Program-made: the position numbers and the translations under genes | NCBI GenBank assembly: GCA_015143295.1 | Contig: CM026554.1 | Location: 52,574,627-52,638,626 of the forward strand | Length of the DNA stretch: 64,000 nt | Source: Tetracentron sinense | Taxonomy: Eukaryota; Streptophyta; Magnoliopsida; Trochodendrales; Trochodendraceae | Direction of reading: 5' to 3' | Shown here: piece by piece, positions 26,101-37,669 of the stretch | Layout of the letters: the number at the start of each line of letters is the position of its first letter | Position numbering within the stretch: the stretch's first letter is position 1 | Notes under the pieces: generated by a model | Told to the model about the DNA's origin: nothing | Seen by the model: the letters and a program-made list of their open reading frames with translations, nothing else | Database searches by the model: none

Positions 26101-29100
26101 TCCCATGACTTTATATTTAATTCTTATAACTCATTTGATTTTTTAAAATTTTATTTTATTTTTTCTTACAAAAGAAAATTGTATATGTATCGTCCCAAAC
26201 TGATACCGAAACCGATACATATAGGTTTCAATTGCGACCAATACATCTCCCGAAACCGTGTTTTTAATCCTTGCTAATTAGTCAAAAGGGAAGCATAAAA
26301 AGGACTGTATGCAATTTACTTATAGTGCAATACATTAACTGTAAACTGATACGTGTAGTATTATTGAGCCTAGTCAATTCAACACCAATGGAAATCCAGC
26401 CATAACTAGAAAATACTGACGTACTTTAGTGCCTGAAGAGGATGGATAGGAAATGAAGCAAGTGAACTCTCCACATTCTGAAGATCATTGAGTCCATCCT
26501 GAAACAAATGGATGGTAGATGTAACATTTTGAAGCATGAAGCACTGCAAAAGAATTTCAAGGCAGGAACCATGCAATGAATTACAGTAGTGCAAAACTAT
26601 ATTGAGAGGGCATTTTATCTTGATAACCATACCTCCTTTGTAAGTGCAGCATCAAAATGGTTACCCCTTTTAGATGACAGCCTTTTTGCTGTAAACCCTA
26701 TATCATCATATCCGTCCTGCTGGTTGCTCAAATCTGGAACTTCTGTATTTGAAATGTCATCATAATCCTGAATCTGCGGGCAAAGCAGCACCGGTGAGAG
26801 GGTAAAAATAACATTTCTCATTTTCTTCACCAATGAAACCATTTTCACATATTGATCCTGGACTTAACTAATTATACATCAAATTAGGAATTGGACCTAC
26901 TTACAAGGGCAGCCTGGTTTTTCAAATCCTCCAGATTAAAATTCCATGCACTAATTCCTCGTATGTACACTTGCTGCAAGGTTACAATATATTTCAGACA
27001 ATACCAACTGGCTAGCTACAGTCCAGGAAACAATCCTAATGCATTTATAAAAAGATTTATTATAATCAATTGGTTAATGCCACAGTGAATAAATATTAAT
27101 TGGCAGTACTCAGAAAGAAAGAAAAAAAGAACAGAAGGATAGGGATCCAAACAAATTCAGGAAAGATACAAACTTATGGAGTAAGAAAAAATAACAGATA
27201 GACCTAAGTTATTGGCAAATGTAAAGTTAGGAACAGAAACAATACATAATCATCCCAAACATGGAAAAAACAAAACTGTCAACAACCCAGACCATTAGTA
27301 GATCATAGCAGATGATGAAGGGCAAATAGCCAATTGCGTTGCAGGGTCAAATTGAGAAAGCTTTCATAATGTTCACAAGCATAGTCACCAAGTACGGGTA
27401 CGGATTTTAAACGGCAAGGAGCCGTTCGGGAAGTACGGTTTTATACAACAAAAAACACGGAAAATGTACGGAATTTTAAAAAATAATAATGAATAATTGT
27501 AAATAAATAGGAAACACGATACCAACTACTAACAATCATTTAAAGTCATCATTCAACAAAAGAATTACAATTACATAGCCTCAAAACATAATCATTCACC
27601 ATTCAACCATTTTAACAAACGGATATCGTCATTCGCCATTCAAAAAAAAATACAATACCGTCATCCTCTAAACTAGAACCCCATATATTAAAACCCTAAC
27701 ATAAAATTCAAACCCTAGCATAAAATTCAATAATATCTTCGTAAATTAAACCCTAAATGCAAACCCTATCATAAGATTCAAATAGGTAAAAGAGAATGAG
27801 AGAGAAACCCTAACAAATGAAATTTCAAGATGTAAAAGATAAAAATGTTTCGAATTGCGACCCTATAAAACTTTAAAAAAATATATATACTTTTGTGCAC
27901 GTATTATATGAGCTTAATACAACAAATGTATTTAATACAAGTTTTATATTGGTATCGCGGTTTTAACTTTACTACAGCATAAGTACGCCATTTAAACCAC
28001 AACCCCCCCCCCCCCCCCCCAAAAAAAAAAAAAATCCAATTCGCTTTTGGTGATAGAGTTCACAAGCATAATAGTCGAAGATTAACTTCCTTTATTATAG
28101 GTTAAAGGACTTAAGAAAGAAGAATATACAGAGAGCTGATAGAGGCAAGTAAATTGTCCTAAAACAATCGAAAAACAAGACGTGAAAAGATACTAAACCA
28201 GCTAAAACATGAAGAACAAAAAGACTAGCTCCCCTCACTGCACGAAAACTCCTCAAGATTCACACCCTCAGTGAGCACCAATAAAACAAGGAGTTTCTTG
28301 GTATAAGCCACAATTTTCTCAACCGGCCAAGCTTTATACAACTTTTTGGCTTCTCTGCTTCTATAGGGACCAACAAATGGCACAGGACAGATAGTGACAA
28401 AGTCGGTGTTCAGGAATAATTCATTAGGGATCAAGTTCGAACAGATTTGGAAAATTTTTGAGAAAAATAAAAAATTAATTAATAATTATAAAAATTATAT
28501 TCAACAATTTGATTACATAATACACAAATTGCATTTTTGCGATTAATTCATGAATTTCACAAATAATTCGGCACACTTAAAATTCGCGAATAAATCGGCA
28601 CACCTAAAATTTGCGATTTTTTCAAAAATTCGGTGAATTTTGTTACTACAGGACAGACCATCAGCTAAACAATCTGCATTCTAGCCCTCAAAGCATTTGT
28701 ATACCATCACGACAAACAATGGGAGGATATCCATTGCCTGCTGAAGAGACTTTGAAATTCAGACCAAACTTCCGCCATGAAACCATAATGAATTAGGACT
28801 AGGAAACATTCGAAGATTAAAATTAACAGTTGGTCAATTCATGGTCCATTCAGGAGGTTAAACTTTTTGAAAAAAAAATTATGTCACCTATTAATTCATG
28901 TTAGCTCTTAATTTACATCAACAGTCATTGGAATGTGAGAGCATTTATTGTATATATTTCCTTTATACTTGTTCACTGTGATTTGAAAGAACCATGACAA
29001 ATTTAACATCTCACCAGCCAAAACCAGACTAATCAAACAAAACAATAAAGCAAAAACTAAGAGAATGAGGGAGCAGCACTACAAATAGCAGAACAACCGT

Positions 29101-32100
29101 CTTATTTAATAAAGTTAAAAACTCTTAATTTAGATCAACAATCAATGGATTGTGGGAGTATTTTTTTTAAAATATATTTCTTTTGACTTGAAATTCTCTA
29201 CGGTTATAACCGAACTCCAAGGGGTCCGGTTATGTTCCACAGGTCAACACGTGTCCCTTTTAATACCCCTTAACTGTGGTTAAAATTCACTAACCCTTAG
29301 GGTTCAACCATCTAATCTTGATTTTTAGGAAAAAAAAATATTAACTCTAAAGGTTAAAGTTGTTAACCAGAATTAAAAGAACGATTTTGTGTTGGAACCG
29401 GACTCCTTGAATCCGATTACAACCGTAGAGAATTTTAAGTCATTTCTTCTTTACCTGTTCGTTATGATTTGAAAGAACCATGACAAATTTGACATCTCAC
29501 CAGTCAAACACAAGCTAATCACACGAAAAACTAAAACAAACTAAGAGGGTGAGGGAGCAGCACTACAGATAGCAGAACAACCGTCTTATTTAATAACGTT
29601 AAAAGTTGTTGTCTTCACCTGTGATAGTTGCTCAGTATCCCCATACATTGCCTTGTTCTGCACAAGAAAGTCGGCCTCTTTCGTCTGGAATTTTAAAAAA
29701 AAATGCAAGTCAGAACAATCATAACAGAAGTGAGGTCATTTCTCCTATAGATGAACAGCTTGAGATGAGCAAGAGACCTTCAGCATCCTAAAACGTTCAC
29801 CGAGTGGAGAAAGGCCATCAAGAATGGTTCGAGACAGATATTCATTTGGACGCGCTTGTTTAAAGAAATGGTGCTTCAAAAGCTTTTCTGAAGTTGGACG
29901 CTTCTTTGGATCTTTCACTAAGCAAGCAGCTAACATCTCTTTAAACGACTACAAAGACACAGCACTTTCAGAACAATATAATTTTTTTTTTAATACTTGT
30001 CAGGAAACTTTAATTGAACGGCACAAACTTTTGAAAATCTCTTGTCCCTTTCATAGTCAAGACCTGGTGGTGCATTTTGTAGGGTCATCAGCAAAACCTG
30101 CAATAATAAGAAAAAAAGAAAGGATATTGTGTTAAATTTGCCCGAGAAGCACCTGTTAGACACTCCACATACAGATCAATAATCTGATCTCAGGGATATG
30201 AGAAATCACCTTCATTGGTGGATACTTGGAAAATGGGGCATGACCGTGAGCAAGTTCTAGTGCCGTTATTCCAAATGACCAGATGTCTGCTCTGTTTACA
30301 CAAAAGTAATCTTAAAACAAGAAATTGCATTTGAAATTGCCAGTACTAATATAAAAAAAATTTATAGGCCAGACAACTCATCCACTCACTTGAAGTCATA
30401 TCCATGCAATTGCTGCATAACTTCAGGAGCCATCCTGTAAGAGACATGTTAAAAATAGAAAAAATGAGTTCCAAGTCATCGGTCAGAATTTGTTCGACTT
30501 AAATGGATCAGCGACCAATGATAGGATCTCAATAAGCAGAAAAGTGAAAAGGCCCAAAAAATAGCACCAGCATGGAGTCCCAACAAATGTATTTCTCGAA
30601 CGTTGTCTATCCCCAGTGTCATACATGCATGCTGATACTCCAAAGTCTGCTAATTTGACTGCACCATTAGAATCAACTAAGATATTCCCAGCCTGCAAAC
30701 GAATAGGGTAGAACAGTGAATATGAATAAGAGTCATATCATCCCGAAATTGGAGCAGGAAGTGCCGCTGAGAACCAGAGACCAGAGTGCTGTATGTTACA
30801 CATAAGAATCTTGGTATCCTAGCTTTTAACAGATACAACACAGCAAACCTGTGTTAACCTTGACTAACTCTAATAATATAAGCAAAGATATATTTAAAAA
30901 AAAACAGTAGTCACCATTCAGTTAAGGATTTAAGATTATAAGATACTTGCAGTCTTGCACTAAGGTTGAACTCCTCAAAAGCAGAAGACATATTTTCATA
31001 ACATTCGATATCATAAACACTTTAGAATACTTCAATGGGACCACCACTTAATAACAGATGTAATACCTTAACATCTCTATGAATGTGCCCATGGGCATGT
31101 AGATAAACAAGAGCTTTCAGAACCTCGCGTAGTAATGTTGTGATAACGGGCTCTTCTAAACCCTCTGGATAAGCAGATTTCATTATGTGGAGGCAAGATC
31201 CCCCAGCCATGTATGGCATCACAACCCAAAGGCTGTGGCCAGCTGTGAAAGAGCAATGTGCTCGTAATAGATTTGGATGATCAATCAAGCTCATAGTTTG
31301 TACCTCTCGACGGATACCGTCCTATGTAGACCAGCCAAAAAAATGACAAACCATCAGTAATAATTAATAAGTCAGCCATCTTCTATGCATCCACTATGAT
31401 GTGAGATTTTAGACTGAATTTCTAATGAGGATTCAGCAGCTACGACAAGTATTAATGACACTGGAATAACTGCATGCACCTACTAAAATATTTAAAGAAA
31501 TACTGAAAACTTTCAACCCATATCCATTAAGGTGAGAAAATTAGCACTCCATGAAATCATTTTATCGTGGAAGCCTTCCACATGCACTTATTGAAGAAGA
31601 AAAACACATCATAAAGATCAATATGTTGCAAACATATGATATGGTCAAAACCAGAGATTTCTAATGTTTGCTATGAATAGTATTGAATGAAGTATGAGGA
31701 AACCACTGAACAATGGTGTGATATATTCATCATCAAAAACAATTACTGAATGGCAGAAAAATTAGGGCCCGTTTGGCATCACTCCCAAGGAACAATTCTC
31801 TATTCCCTGGGAATAGAAACTAATAGCAACTGTTGAGTTTCTATTCCCAGGAAATAGAGAATTGTTCCTTGGGAGTGCTGCCAAATGGGCACTTAATGTC
31901 TGTTAAAGTGTGCTTTACAAATGATGATATGAATACATGAAAAAAAAAGGAATACATAAATTACAAAACAGTTCAACATAACACAGCGTTATTTATATAA
32001 CTAGTATGAAGAAAATTTACACGAAAATGCTATTCCAATATATTGAGAACATAATATCTCAAGTTAATAATGGCAAAGTAGCCTACGTACCAAATCATTA

Positions 32101-32258
32101 TTGCACTTTTCCATATCAAGAACCTTGATAGCAACAATCTCATTAAGTGGAATGCAGAGAGCCCTGTACACGGTGGCACTGACACCATCACCGATATCCT
32201 CATATAACTTGTAATCTTTTGAGTTGACAGGAAATCTCTTCTCTGATAGATGTTCCAT
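14124..32258 (-). CDS. STE20/OSR1-type Ser/Thr protein kinase (20 coding exons)
   Basis: Coding exons in order: 32258-32091, 31321-31067, 30692-30568, 30434-30390, 30291-30210, 30097-30029, 29948-29778, 29684-29619, 26973-26905, 26773-26633, 26498-26425, 25775-25506, 23688-23600, 23476-23400, 18719-18591, 18503-18461, 18359-18313, 14951-14890, 14804-14753, 14192-14124. All GT-AG; total 2103 nt, 700 residues; every phase closes. The kinase domain is about residues 16-278: GDGVSA loop at 23-28, VAIK lysine 45, HRDVK 137-141, DFG 157-159, GTPCWMAPE 179-187. All catalytic residues are present, so it should be active. Residues 280-640 are a variable Ser/Asp-rich region; 640-690 is a helical, coiled-coil-like tail with [15 protein letters not shown]. 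It resembles the plant BLUS1/OSR1-like group (At5g14720, At1g70430, At4g24100). Cytosolic signalling is expected, substrate unknown. Introns hold many transposons, but no exon is damaged. Confidence 0.93.
16200..16830. repeat. Degenerate TTAGTTTAAATTAG-type tandem array
   Basis: About 630 bases made almost wholly of variants of TTAGGTTAGTTTATTTTAAA and TTAGTTAATTTAGG. Unit length varies around 35-65 bases. Further scraps occur at 17340-17475, on the other side of the palindromic repeat at 16834-17345. It is one strand T/A/G-biased with almost no C. Non-coding. Confidence 0.8.
16834..17345. repeat. Palindromic GAGGC/GCCTC-rich dispersed element
   Basis: Begins near CAATGTTTTAAAACGTGAAA with GAGGCGAGGCG and ends with a dense set of GCCTCATG/GAGCCTCA words before GGGTATAAAACCCTATTTTG. 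The two ends are inverted in character. An AT microsatellite (17020-17046) is in the middle. It interrupts the TTAG array, so it came later. Non-coding; superfamily uncertain. Confidence 0.55.
18840..19140 (-). pseudogene. LINE (L1-type) 3' end fragment
   Basis: Minus-strand reading from about 19090 to 18900 gives [20 protein letters not shown], then [13 protein letters not shown], the segment that closes the second protein of plant L1 elements, with one stop inside. It lies in the 4.7-kb intron 18720-23399 of the kinase gene, in the same orientation as the gene. A related piece on the opposite strand lies at 24600-24760. Confidence 0.7.
19188..19256 (-). repeat. Partial MITE-like core copy, minus orientation
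   Basis: AAAACCAAAGTTGGATGGAT, then GAACCTAGGGGTGAGTGAAT is the reverse complement of the block CACTCACCCCTAGGGTTCATCC in the other copies. Truncated. Confidence 0.55.
20060..20165. repeat. Part of a CCGGTTCAACCGG-type dispersed repeat (19840-20165)
   Basis: From 19855 the text has ATCGGACTGGCC, GTGACCGGTTCC, GATCGGTCCGGTTGG, and from 20060 three loose repeats of ACTGGTTCAACTGGCCAATT-type words. It resembles the complete element at 36031-36350 with degraded ends. Non-coding. Confidence 0.5.
20340..21660 (-). pseudogene. LINE (L1-type) reverse transcriptase C-terminal fragment
   Basis: Minus strand, 21492 down to 21013 is open for 159 residues with [38 protein letters not shown] and [10 protein letters not shown], the thumb and connection region of plant L1 ORF2. 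After a shift, 20680 down to 20348 gives [20 protein letters not shown], the zinc-binding zf-RVT block, and [16 protein letters not shown]. The reverse-transcriptase core (FADD) is missing, so this is a 5'-truncated copy. It is inside the Helitron-like span and in a kinase intron. Confidence 0.85.
21688..21955 (+). repeat. 73-bp tandem repeat, about 3.7 units
   Basis: TTGATATAAAGAGAATGTGA recurs at about 21688, 21761 and 21834 with a degraded fourth unit near 21907. Each unit holds ACTTAAAAACGTTGATTGAA. The unit is a version of the Helitron-like 5' end (compare 19671 and 22532), so the terminus itself seems to have been amplified. Confidence 0.85.
21960..22430 (+). repeat. Degenerate AAAATGCCCTCAAGTTTTT tandem array
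   Basis: About 470 bases of loose 20-35-base units with the words ACCCAAAATGCCCTCAAGTT and TTTTTATACC. The open frames across it (for example 21936-22214) are by-products of the repeat and not genes. Confidence 0.8.
24560..24990 (+). pseudogene. LINE (L1-type) 3' end fragment
   Basis: Plus strand around 24677-24745 reads [20 protein letters not shown], the same motif as in the fragment at 18840-19140 on the other strand. After it comes T-rich non-coding DNA resembling a LINE 3' UTR. Short and broken. Confidence 0.65.
25913..26283. mobile_element. MITE with GACTAATTAGCA inverted ends, ACCGATAC-rich
   Basis: Left end GACTAATTAGCATGGA and right end TCCTTGCTAATTAGTC are inverted copies. Internally both sides carry CGAAACCGATAC/GTATCGG words around an AT-rich centre. 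It lies between kinase exons 26425-26498 and 25506-25775, about 140 bp from each exon at nearest. Target duplication not resolved. Confidence 0.65.
27395..28034. repeat. Low-complexity intron DNA ending in poly-C/poly-A tract
   Basis: Begins with short repeats of ACGGNNAAGTACGG type, then three near-repeats of AAACCCTAACATAAAATTCA-like words (27680-27780), and ends with 18 C (28003-28020) followed by 14 A (28021-28034). All inside the 2.6-kb kinase intron 26974-29618. Origin unclear. Confidence 0.6.
28060..28440 (-). other. Unrecognised 69-residue frame in a kinase intron
   Basis: Minus strand 28434-28225 is open ([20 protein letters not shown] at its start). I recognise no domain. The DNA after it reads like the 3' tail of a retroelement. 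Probably transposon debris. Confidence 0.25.
28905..29605. repeat. Direct tandem duplication (217 bp), second copy split by a MITE
   Basis: Copy 1 is 28905-29121; copy 2 is 29122-29605. Shared blocks include CTCTTAATTTANATCAACA at the start, GATTTGAAAGAACCATGACA, and GCAGAACAACCGTCTTATTT near the end. Copy 2 without the MITE and one target copy is 218 bp, against 217 for copy 1. Copy 2 stops 14 bp short of kinase exon 29619-29684. Confidence 0.92.
29185..29441. mobile_element. Complete 257-bp MITE of the TAACTGTGGTTAA family
   Basis: The ends are inverted: GACTTGAAATTCTCTACGGT on the left and ACCGTAGAGAATTTTAAGTC on the right; the match continues through a GTCCGGTT / AACCGGAC block. Flanking direct repeats are ATTTCTTTT (29176-29184) and ATTTCTTCT (29442-29450), 8 of 9 equal. 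The interior holds CACGTGTCCCTTTTAATACC, TTAACTGTGGTTAA and its partner. The 9-bp duplication suggests Mutator-type mobilisation. The empty site exists next door at about 28957. Confidence 0.88.
31765..31892. mobile_element. Tourist-like (PIF/Harbinger) MITE, 128 bp
   Basis: Begins GGGCCCGTTTGGCATCACTC and ends GGGAGTGCTGCCAAATGGGC plus AC; the arms pair over nearly the whole length, including GGAACAATTCTCTATT / AATAGAGAATTGTTCC. It is flanked by TTA on both sides (31762-31764, 31893-31895), the expected three-base duplication. It lies in the intron between the first two coding exons of the kinase. Confidence 0.88.
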
Positions 32259-33620
32259 GGTTTCTTATAGCGCATCATTAACAACCTCTGTCCTCCACGA
32301 AGTTCCAGAGCACATAGATAAGCTGTCTAACCAAGGGGGAAACATTAATATGAGGTTTCTTCCAACTTGCTAGCAGTTTCCCTCTGTTCAAAACAAAATT
32401 GTACATGAATCCAATGATTTCCATCAAGATAATGTTTTACCTAATCTCTCTCTTATGCAAAAAAACGTTTGTACTCAACAGACTAATTAATTTCAAGAAC
32501 CCTTAAGCATTTCTATCTGGTAACAATATCAGTATATTCCAGATTTATGATCCCAAATAAGGGGCACAGTGTAATTATATCCAGTCTAAAACATTCTTAA
32601 TCAGTCAATCTAATCCAGTATTTGAGCACCATCAAACAAGACCCCAGAAGAAGCATCATCCAGCGTACTAAGCACTTCAAGAAAGCATTCTGCACCAACA
32701 ATGAACAGAGACGTGTAAAGGGGAATAAGACCCATCTCCAGTCTCGTCTGCAAATGGCACATCAATTTTATCCAACCCTGAACTACCAAATATCTTCTGA
32801 AATCCAACAAAATGTGTTTCATACGAGGTTGCATGAAAAGGCCGAAGAACCAATATATCTGGGCAAACAAAATTAGGTAACACTTAGAAAACTGACAAAA
32901 GAAGTATCAGCTGCGGTAATGAACAAATAAAATCACCAATTATAACTACGAAAAGGGTATTCTGCTGATTACAGAAGTAACAATTACAGCGTAAATATAA
33001 AAAAACAAAAGCCTATGGACTTATGCAAATAACAGCAAGGATATGATATCAGTCTATCATGGAAGCTATCCTAACAAAAGAATGGGGAAAATATTGTAGG
33101 AATATCAAAGCCCCAGATGACTTGTTGGGAGTTTAAACGGAAAATTGGCAGATGAGGAGGTAGTGTAATATCCCAGTAATAATTTGTGTCATCGCCTAGG
33201 TGGCAACGACAAAAATCTAGTAATCCAAACCTTGCACTAACCCAACTGTGTAAATAATACCACCCAAGAACTTTGAAGAATTCAATTGATTATCAGACAA
33301 TAATTAATGTAGTTTAAAATTTCAGTAATACGCCACATTACTGGATGTATCATTTCCATATAAATGGAAACCTAATGATACCCCTTAAATCAATTTGTAC
33401 GACCCATACCAGATAAAGATGTATTTTAGTTGATATTTTTTCTTATCTTTTTAGTGTTTCGCCAATTCCAATGAGAAATGCTTAACACTCACGGCCCTAT
33501 TGTTCCGATGGAGAGAAGAACCAACCGCATCATATCGACTAGCAGAAGATAAAAATGTTGATATCAATATTCCAAGCATGTGTACTTGGGGAGAGTACTA
33601 GAAGAAGAAATAAGAGCCTA

Positions 33621-34076
33621 TCTATACTACTACTATATAGCAATTGGCATCCACATGGCACATTCCATTGCTCTCCATTATCTTCAAATTGGTGCCACAT
33701 GGCGCTCCCTCCAACAAATAGCTTCACTCCACATGTCACGTATTTAAGGATTGGCAGTGGACCCCACTTCATTCCTACTCAGCATCTTCTTATTAAATAA
33801 AAAATTAATTAGTTTTAATTAATTCTTCTCATCTATCATCACCTTTCTCCCACTCAAACACGACAACCCCTTCTCTCATTCCCTCCCTCCATTTGTCACC
33901 CCTAATTAATTAGGTTTAATGTCCTCCCCCTTGTCTCATTTCCTCCCCATTCATCTCCCCTAATTAATTAAAGAAATTTAGTTAATAAGCCCTCTCTCTC
34001 CCCATTCCTCTCCCCAAGTAACAGACCTCATTAACTCCTACATCTCTCCATCCCCATTCACCCTCCCTCATTTATA

Positions 34077-34115
<39 letters not shown>

Positions 34116-34200
34116 CCTCCCCTCAAGTAACCCCAACATCATTTATTCTCTCATCCCTTCGTTTGAGGAGATCAAATTAGTGGCGGGGACGCACCTATTA
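33621..34200 (+). mobile_element. Possible Helitron 5' end and C/T-rich body
   Basis: A|TCTATACTACTACTATATAG at 33621 is the classic look of a Helitron start. Downstream is C/T-rich DNA with CACATGGCAC words and a (CT)n tract (34078-34112). I could not find the matching hairpin and CTRR end, so the right boundary is a guess. It lies in the kinase 5' UTR intron. Confidence 0.35.
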
Positions 34201-36022
34201 ATTTCTCCCGGCCCCCATAATGGAGGATTACTTTCTTAGACTACAAACAATCACCACAACTCTTTTAACCCTTAACCTCTTTATTATTTCTCCCACTGTA
34301 AACCAGCCATGGAATCCAGCCCCATTTCACATCTCTTAGACGTGAGTCTCAGATCTATGAGACTGAGTCACTCCTCATTAACAGTAAGGTTGGAACATAA
34401 ATGTGTCAAGCAGGGAATAACATCTTGTGTGCTTGGTTTTTCTTCAAGCCTATCTTGATTGAGAAAACAGAGTGCTTGATATCAAGTGAGTGACACAAGC
34501 TTAGTTAATCTCTTTAAACTATTGCCTAAAAGTCTCTTAATTACTCTCTTGGTTCTATCTTGGCTTACATATACAAATCATTTATCATTTATAGGTGGCG
34601 GAAGTGAACCCCTTGATGGCCGAACTGGAAAATGTGGCAGCAAAAGAGTAGGCTTTGCTCGATCAATGCAAACAGACGATATATTACAACTACATGTACC
34701 AACTCTCCTAACAACCCAAGTGTAGTGATAAATGATCCCATTTGACTTCTCTAAATTCTAAAATCACACTGAACCTTTTATCAACTGGAGATGGCATCGG
34801 AGGTAATTAGTATTGAATCATTGGTTGTGGGTTGCAAAAGTGATTTTTTAAGTCCATTCTTTGTAAAATGTGAGGAGTTTCCTCAAAAGCTGAAACCTTC
34901 CCTTTGAGTGGAAGTCACACCTATCAGCTTTCCTTAAAAATCAAAATTTGGACTTCTATGTGCTTTTGATTTCAGCAAAAAAATAAAAATGAACAACAAA
35001 CTAAATGCAATTTTTTAAAACTCCTAACTTTCATAAAGAAATAAGTCAAGTCACTCCAGAAATTTATCCAAACACAACGTTAGCCTCTTTGGGTGAGGCC
35101 CATTGTATTTATGTACATATATGTAATGATGTTCCAAATGTTCCCTCATTCATTTCTAAATTCTTTTGCATCTCTTGCTTCTAATAATGTTGTTGTGCCA
35201 TTTTTTTACAATATTTAGGGTGTGACAATGTCCCCAAAATTAGTGAAATAATACACATATAACACAGGCTATTTTTGAGGCACATGATGGCTGTCAATGA
35301 ACTTACTGATTCATGTTCTCATGGGTTTTGCTATGTTAATATCTTTTTATCATAAATTCAAGTAAATTTTTTTTTCTAAAGCACAGGTAAAGAAGAAGGA
35401 TAAGAGAAAAAAGAAGATTGATCATAATATGATTTTCTATTCATTTAATTAATTGGTTGGTTCAATTTCTTATATGACTAACAAACTGCTAAAGCTAGAA
35501 ATATGCAACAGTTTAAACTTTAAAGTACTCTAAAGTATATTAAAATATGTTACATGCAATGCACACAAGGTTCGAAATCTCGGTTTTGTTCCCACCCAAC
35601 GAAATCGAAATTTAAAAAAAAAAAAAATTTGATGGATTTCAGTCAAAATTTTGGAAGTTTATCTCTAAATACTTTTTTTAATTTATATTTTAAGTAAAAT
35701 ATTTTGAAATATTTCAAAATTTTAATTGAAATCTCTTGAAATTTAAAAAAAAAATAGAATTTATTTGAAAAAAAAATTATAATATTATATAAATATATTA
35801 AATTTTAATAATATCGAAAAAATTGCATTTGATACTAATAAGACAATTAGAAACCAAGGTGTTAAATTTAGTTGGTTAGATGCAAACGAATACCATGTAA
35901 ATCATTATTAACTTTTTGGTATATATATCACATTATCACCAACTATGGACCATGACAAATGGACCATGACGAATGAAGGCAAAGAAGGCAGTGTGATTGT
36001 TTATATTACAAGTTATTTCATA
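34200..36022. other. Intron DNA without recognisable gene
   Basis: AT-rich. At 35565-35830 there is a GAAATCTCGGTTTTGTTCCC-type patch with many GAAATTTC/AAATTTT words, resembling a degraded dispersed element. Small open frames (for example 34486-34725) show no domain. Confidence 0.5.
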
Positions 36023-36030
36023 GTAAATTT

Positions 36031-36350
36031 CAGTGTTGTCAGAACCGGACCGGACAAGCCGGTCAAACCGGTGGAAACCATGAACCAGGAAAATTAGGAC
36101 TCTTTCAAAACCAGTTCCCAAAACCACCAAAACCCCTCACCAATTCCCAAAACCCTCAAATCCGGGACTCTTTCAAAACCAGCCAGAGCCGGTCAAAACT
36201 GGTAGAACCGGTTGGGAACAGGATAGAACAAGGAAAATTAGGAAAAAAATTCATTTTTTGGTAAAAAGTACACGGTCGAACCGGACCGATTGAACCGGTG
36301 GAACCGGCCACTCTACCGGTTCGATGCCCGGTCCGGTTCTGACAACACTG
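36031..36350. mobile_element. hAT-like MITE, 320 bp, 8-bp target duplication
   Basis: Starts CAGTGTTGTCAGAACCGGAC and ends GTCCGGTTCTGACAACACTG, a perfect inverted pair. Flanked by GTAAATTT at 36023-36030 and 36351-36358. The interior is rich in CCGGT/ACCGG. Eight-base duplications and CA...TG ends are normal for the hAT superfamily. Perfect ends and a perfect duplication point to a fairly recent insertion into the kinase 5' UTR intron. A degraded relative is at 19840-20165. Confidence 0.92.
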
Positions 36351-37450
36351 GTAAATTTATACAAGATAAGTTACCTAGCAAAATAAAAAATTACACACGA
36401 AAAGGGCTTCTAACCGAGGTGAGACTCACTCAAATTCTTTAAACCAAGGAAGGTCTAAAACTCTAAGGATGATCTCTTGTGTCTGGGTGGTGACGATCAT
36501 GTCTTAAGAAAAGGAAAACGACAAAAACCTCCAAATTCCATTAGTAAATTCTGATGTCAAAGTTATTAGACAATCTTGACATAAATTGAGATTTGAGAAC
36601 CCACATCAGGTCTATACTCTTGACACATGCAAGTTCCATCTCTTCCTAGTAACTTGTGAAGCAAGTGCAACAGCAGGCAGTTTTTTCTGGCACTGCATGT
36701 ACCTTGAATTTTTTCTATCAAAAAAACCTTCTTCGGGTCAATGAATCGACATCCTCAATGGAGCTTCAGAGGGTATGTCAGTATGTATACTGGCAATTTA
36801 GCTCCATTGGCGTGCTCATGGACTTAACGTCTAAATATTAATTTTCTACATTTGTATGTTCCACTGATATTATAGAGCTGCCATTATCAGGAAAAGGAAT
36901 AAATGAATTTCATGGGGAAAACAGAAAAGAGGAAATATGGTTTACACTAACTGTCCAATGACTCTATTCTGGTAGAGTTATTGTAGAAACTGAACACCAT
37001 TAAGTCACCTTCTGATACTGATATTTTGAACTCTGTGCCCAGTCATTCAATAGCTTCAGTGACTTCATTATGTCCTCATGCAATAGGACTGGTCAAAAAA
37101 CTCACGCACATATCTCTCCCAAAAACTTACTGAAAACCCTATAGCCATGGTTCTGGAAACAATGATTTATGAAATGAAGCAGCTTCAAACATAAGAATAT
37201 AGAATCTATCCCATTTACCAGTCCTTCAGGCTATGTAATAACCCTACATTTTCATCATTTTCCTATTGACAGGTAAGAAAGAGTTAAGCACTTGCCCTCA
37301 AAGTAACACCTAGAATTACTTCTTCAAAGTAAGGAGATGGAAAAACTAAGGCAAATAATACTACCACTCTCAAAACCTGATCAAAATAGAATCATTATCC
37401 CACTCACCTCTTTGTATCGCAAAATTAAAAGGACTGCCTTCCTCAAGTTC

Positions 37451-37669
37451 AGTGCAGTCGAAATGTTGGCTAGGCGGCTAGGCAATGCCTACTTGCCTAG
37501 GCCACCATCTCACCTAAGCCAGGAACCCCCTATCGTCTAGATCATGATCTATGCGGCACTCACTAAGTCTTGTATAATATTATACAATGTAAACACAAAA
37601 AAGAAAATTTTGGTCGCCTAGGGGCCCTTCTTGCCTAGGTGTCACCTAGACAATTTGACTACACTGCAC
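37451..37669. mobile_element. MITE with GTGCAGT ends and CCTAGGC arms
   Basis: Left AGTGCAGTCGAAATGTTGGC then TAGGCGGCTAGGC; right GCCTAGGTGTCACCTAGACA then TTTGACTACACTGCAC, an inverted copy with small gaps. The middle is AT-rich. Target duplication uncertain. Lies in the kinase 5' UTR intron. Confidence 0.65.

Noticed and set aside
32610..32883. Frames on both strands in the kinase 5' UTR intron
   Set aside because: They overlap each other in opposite directions, lack motifs, and the kinase start at 32258 has a full catalytic domain without them.
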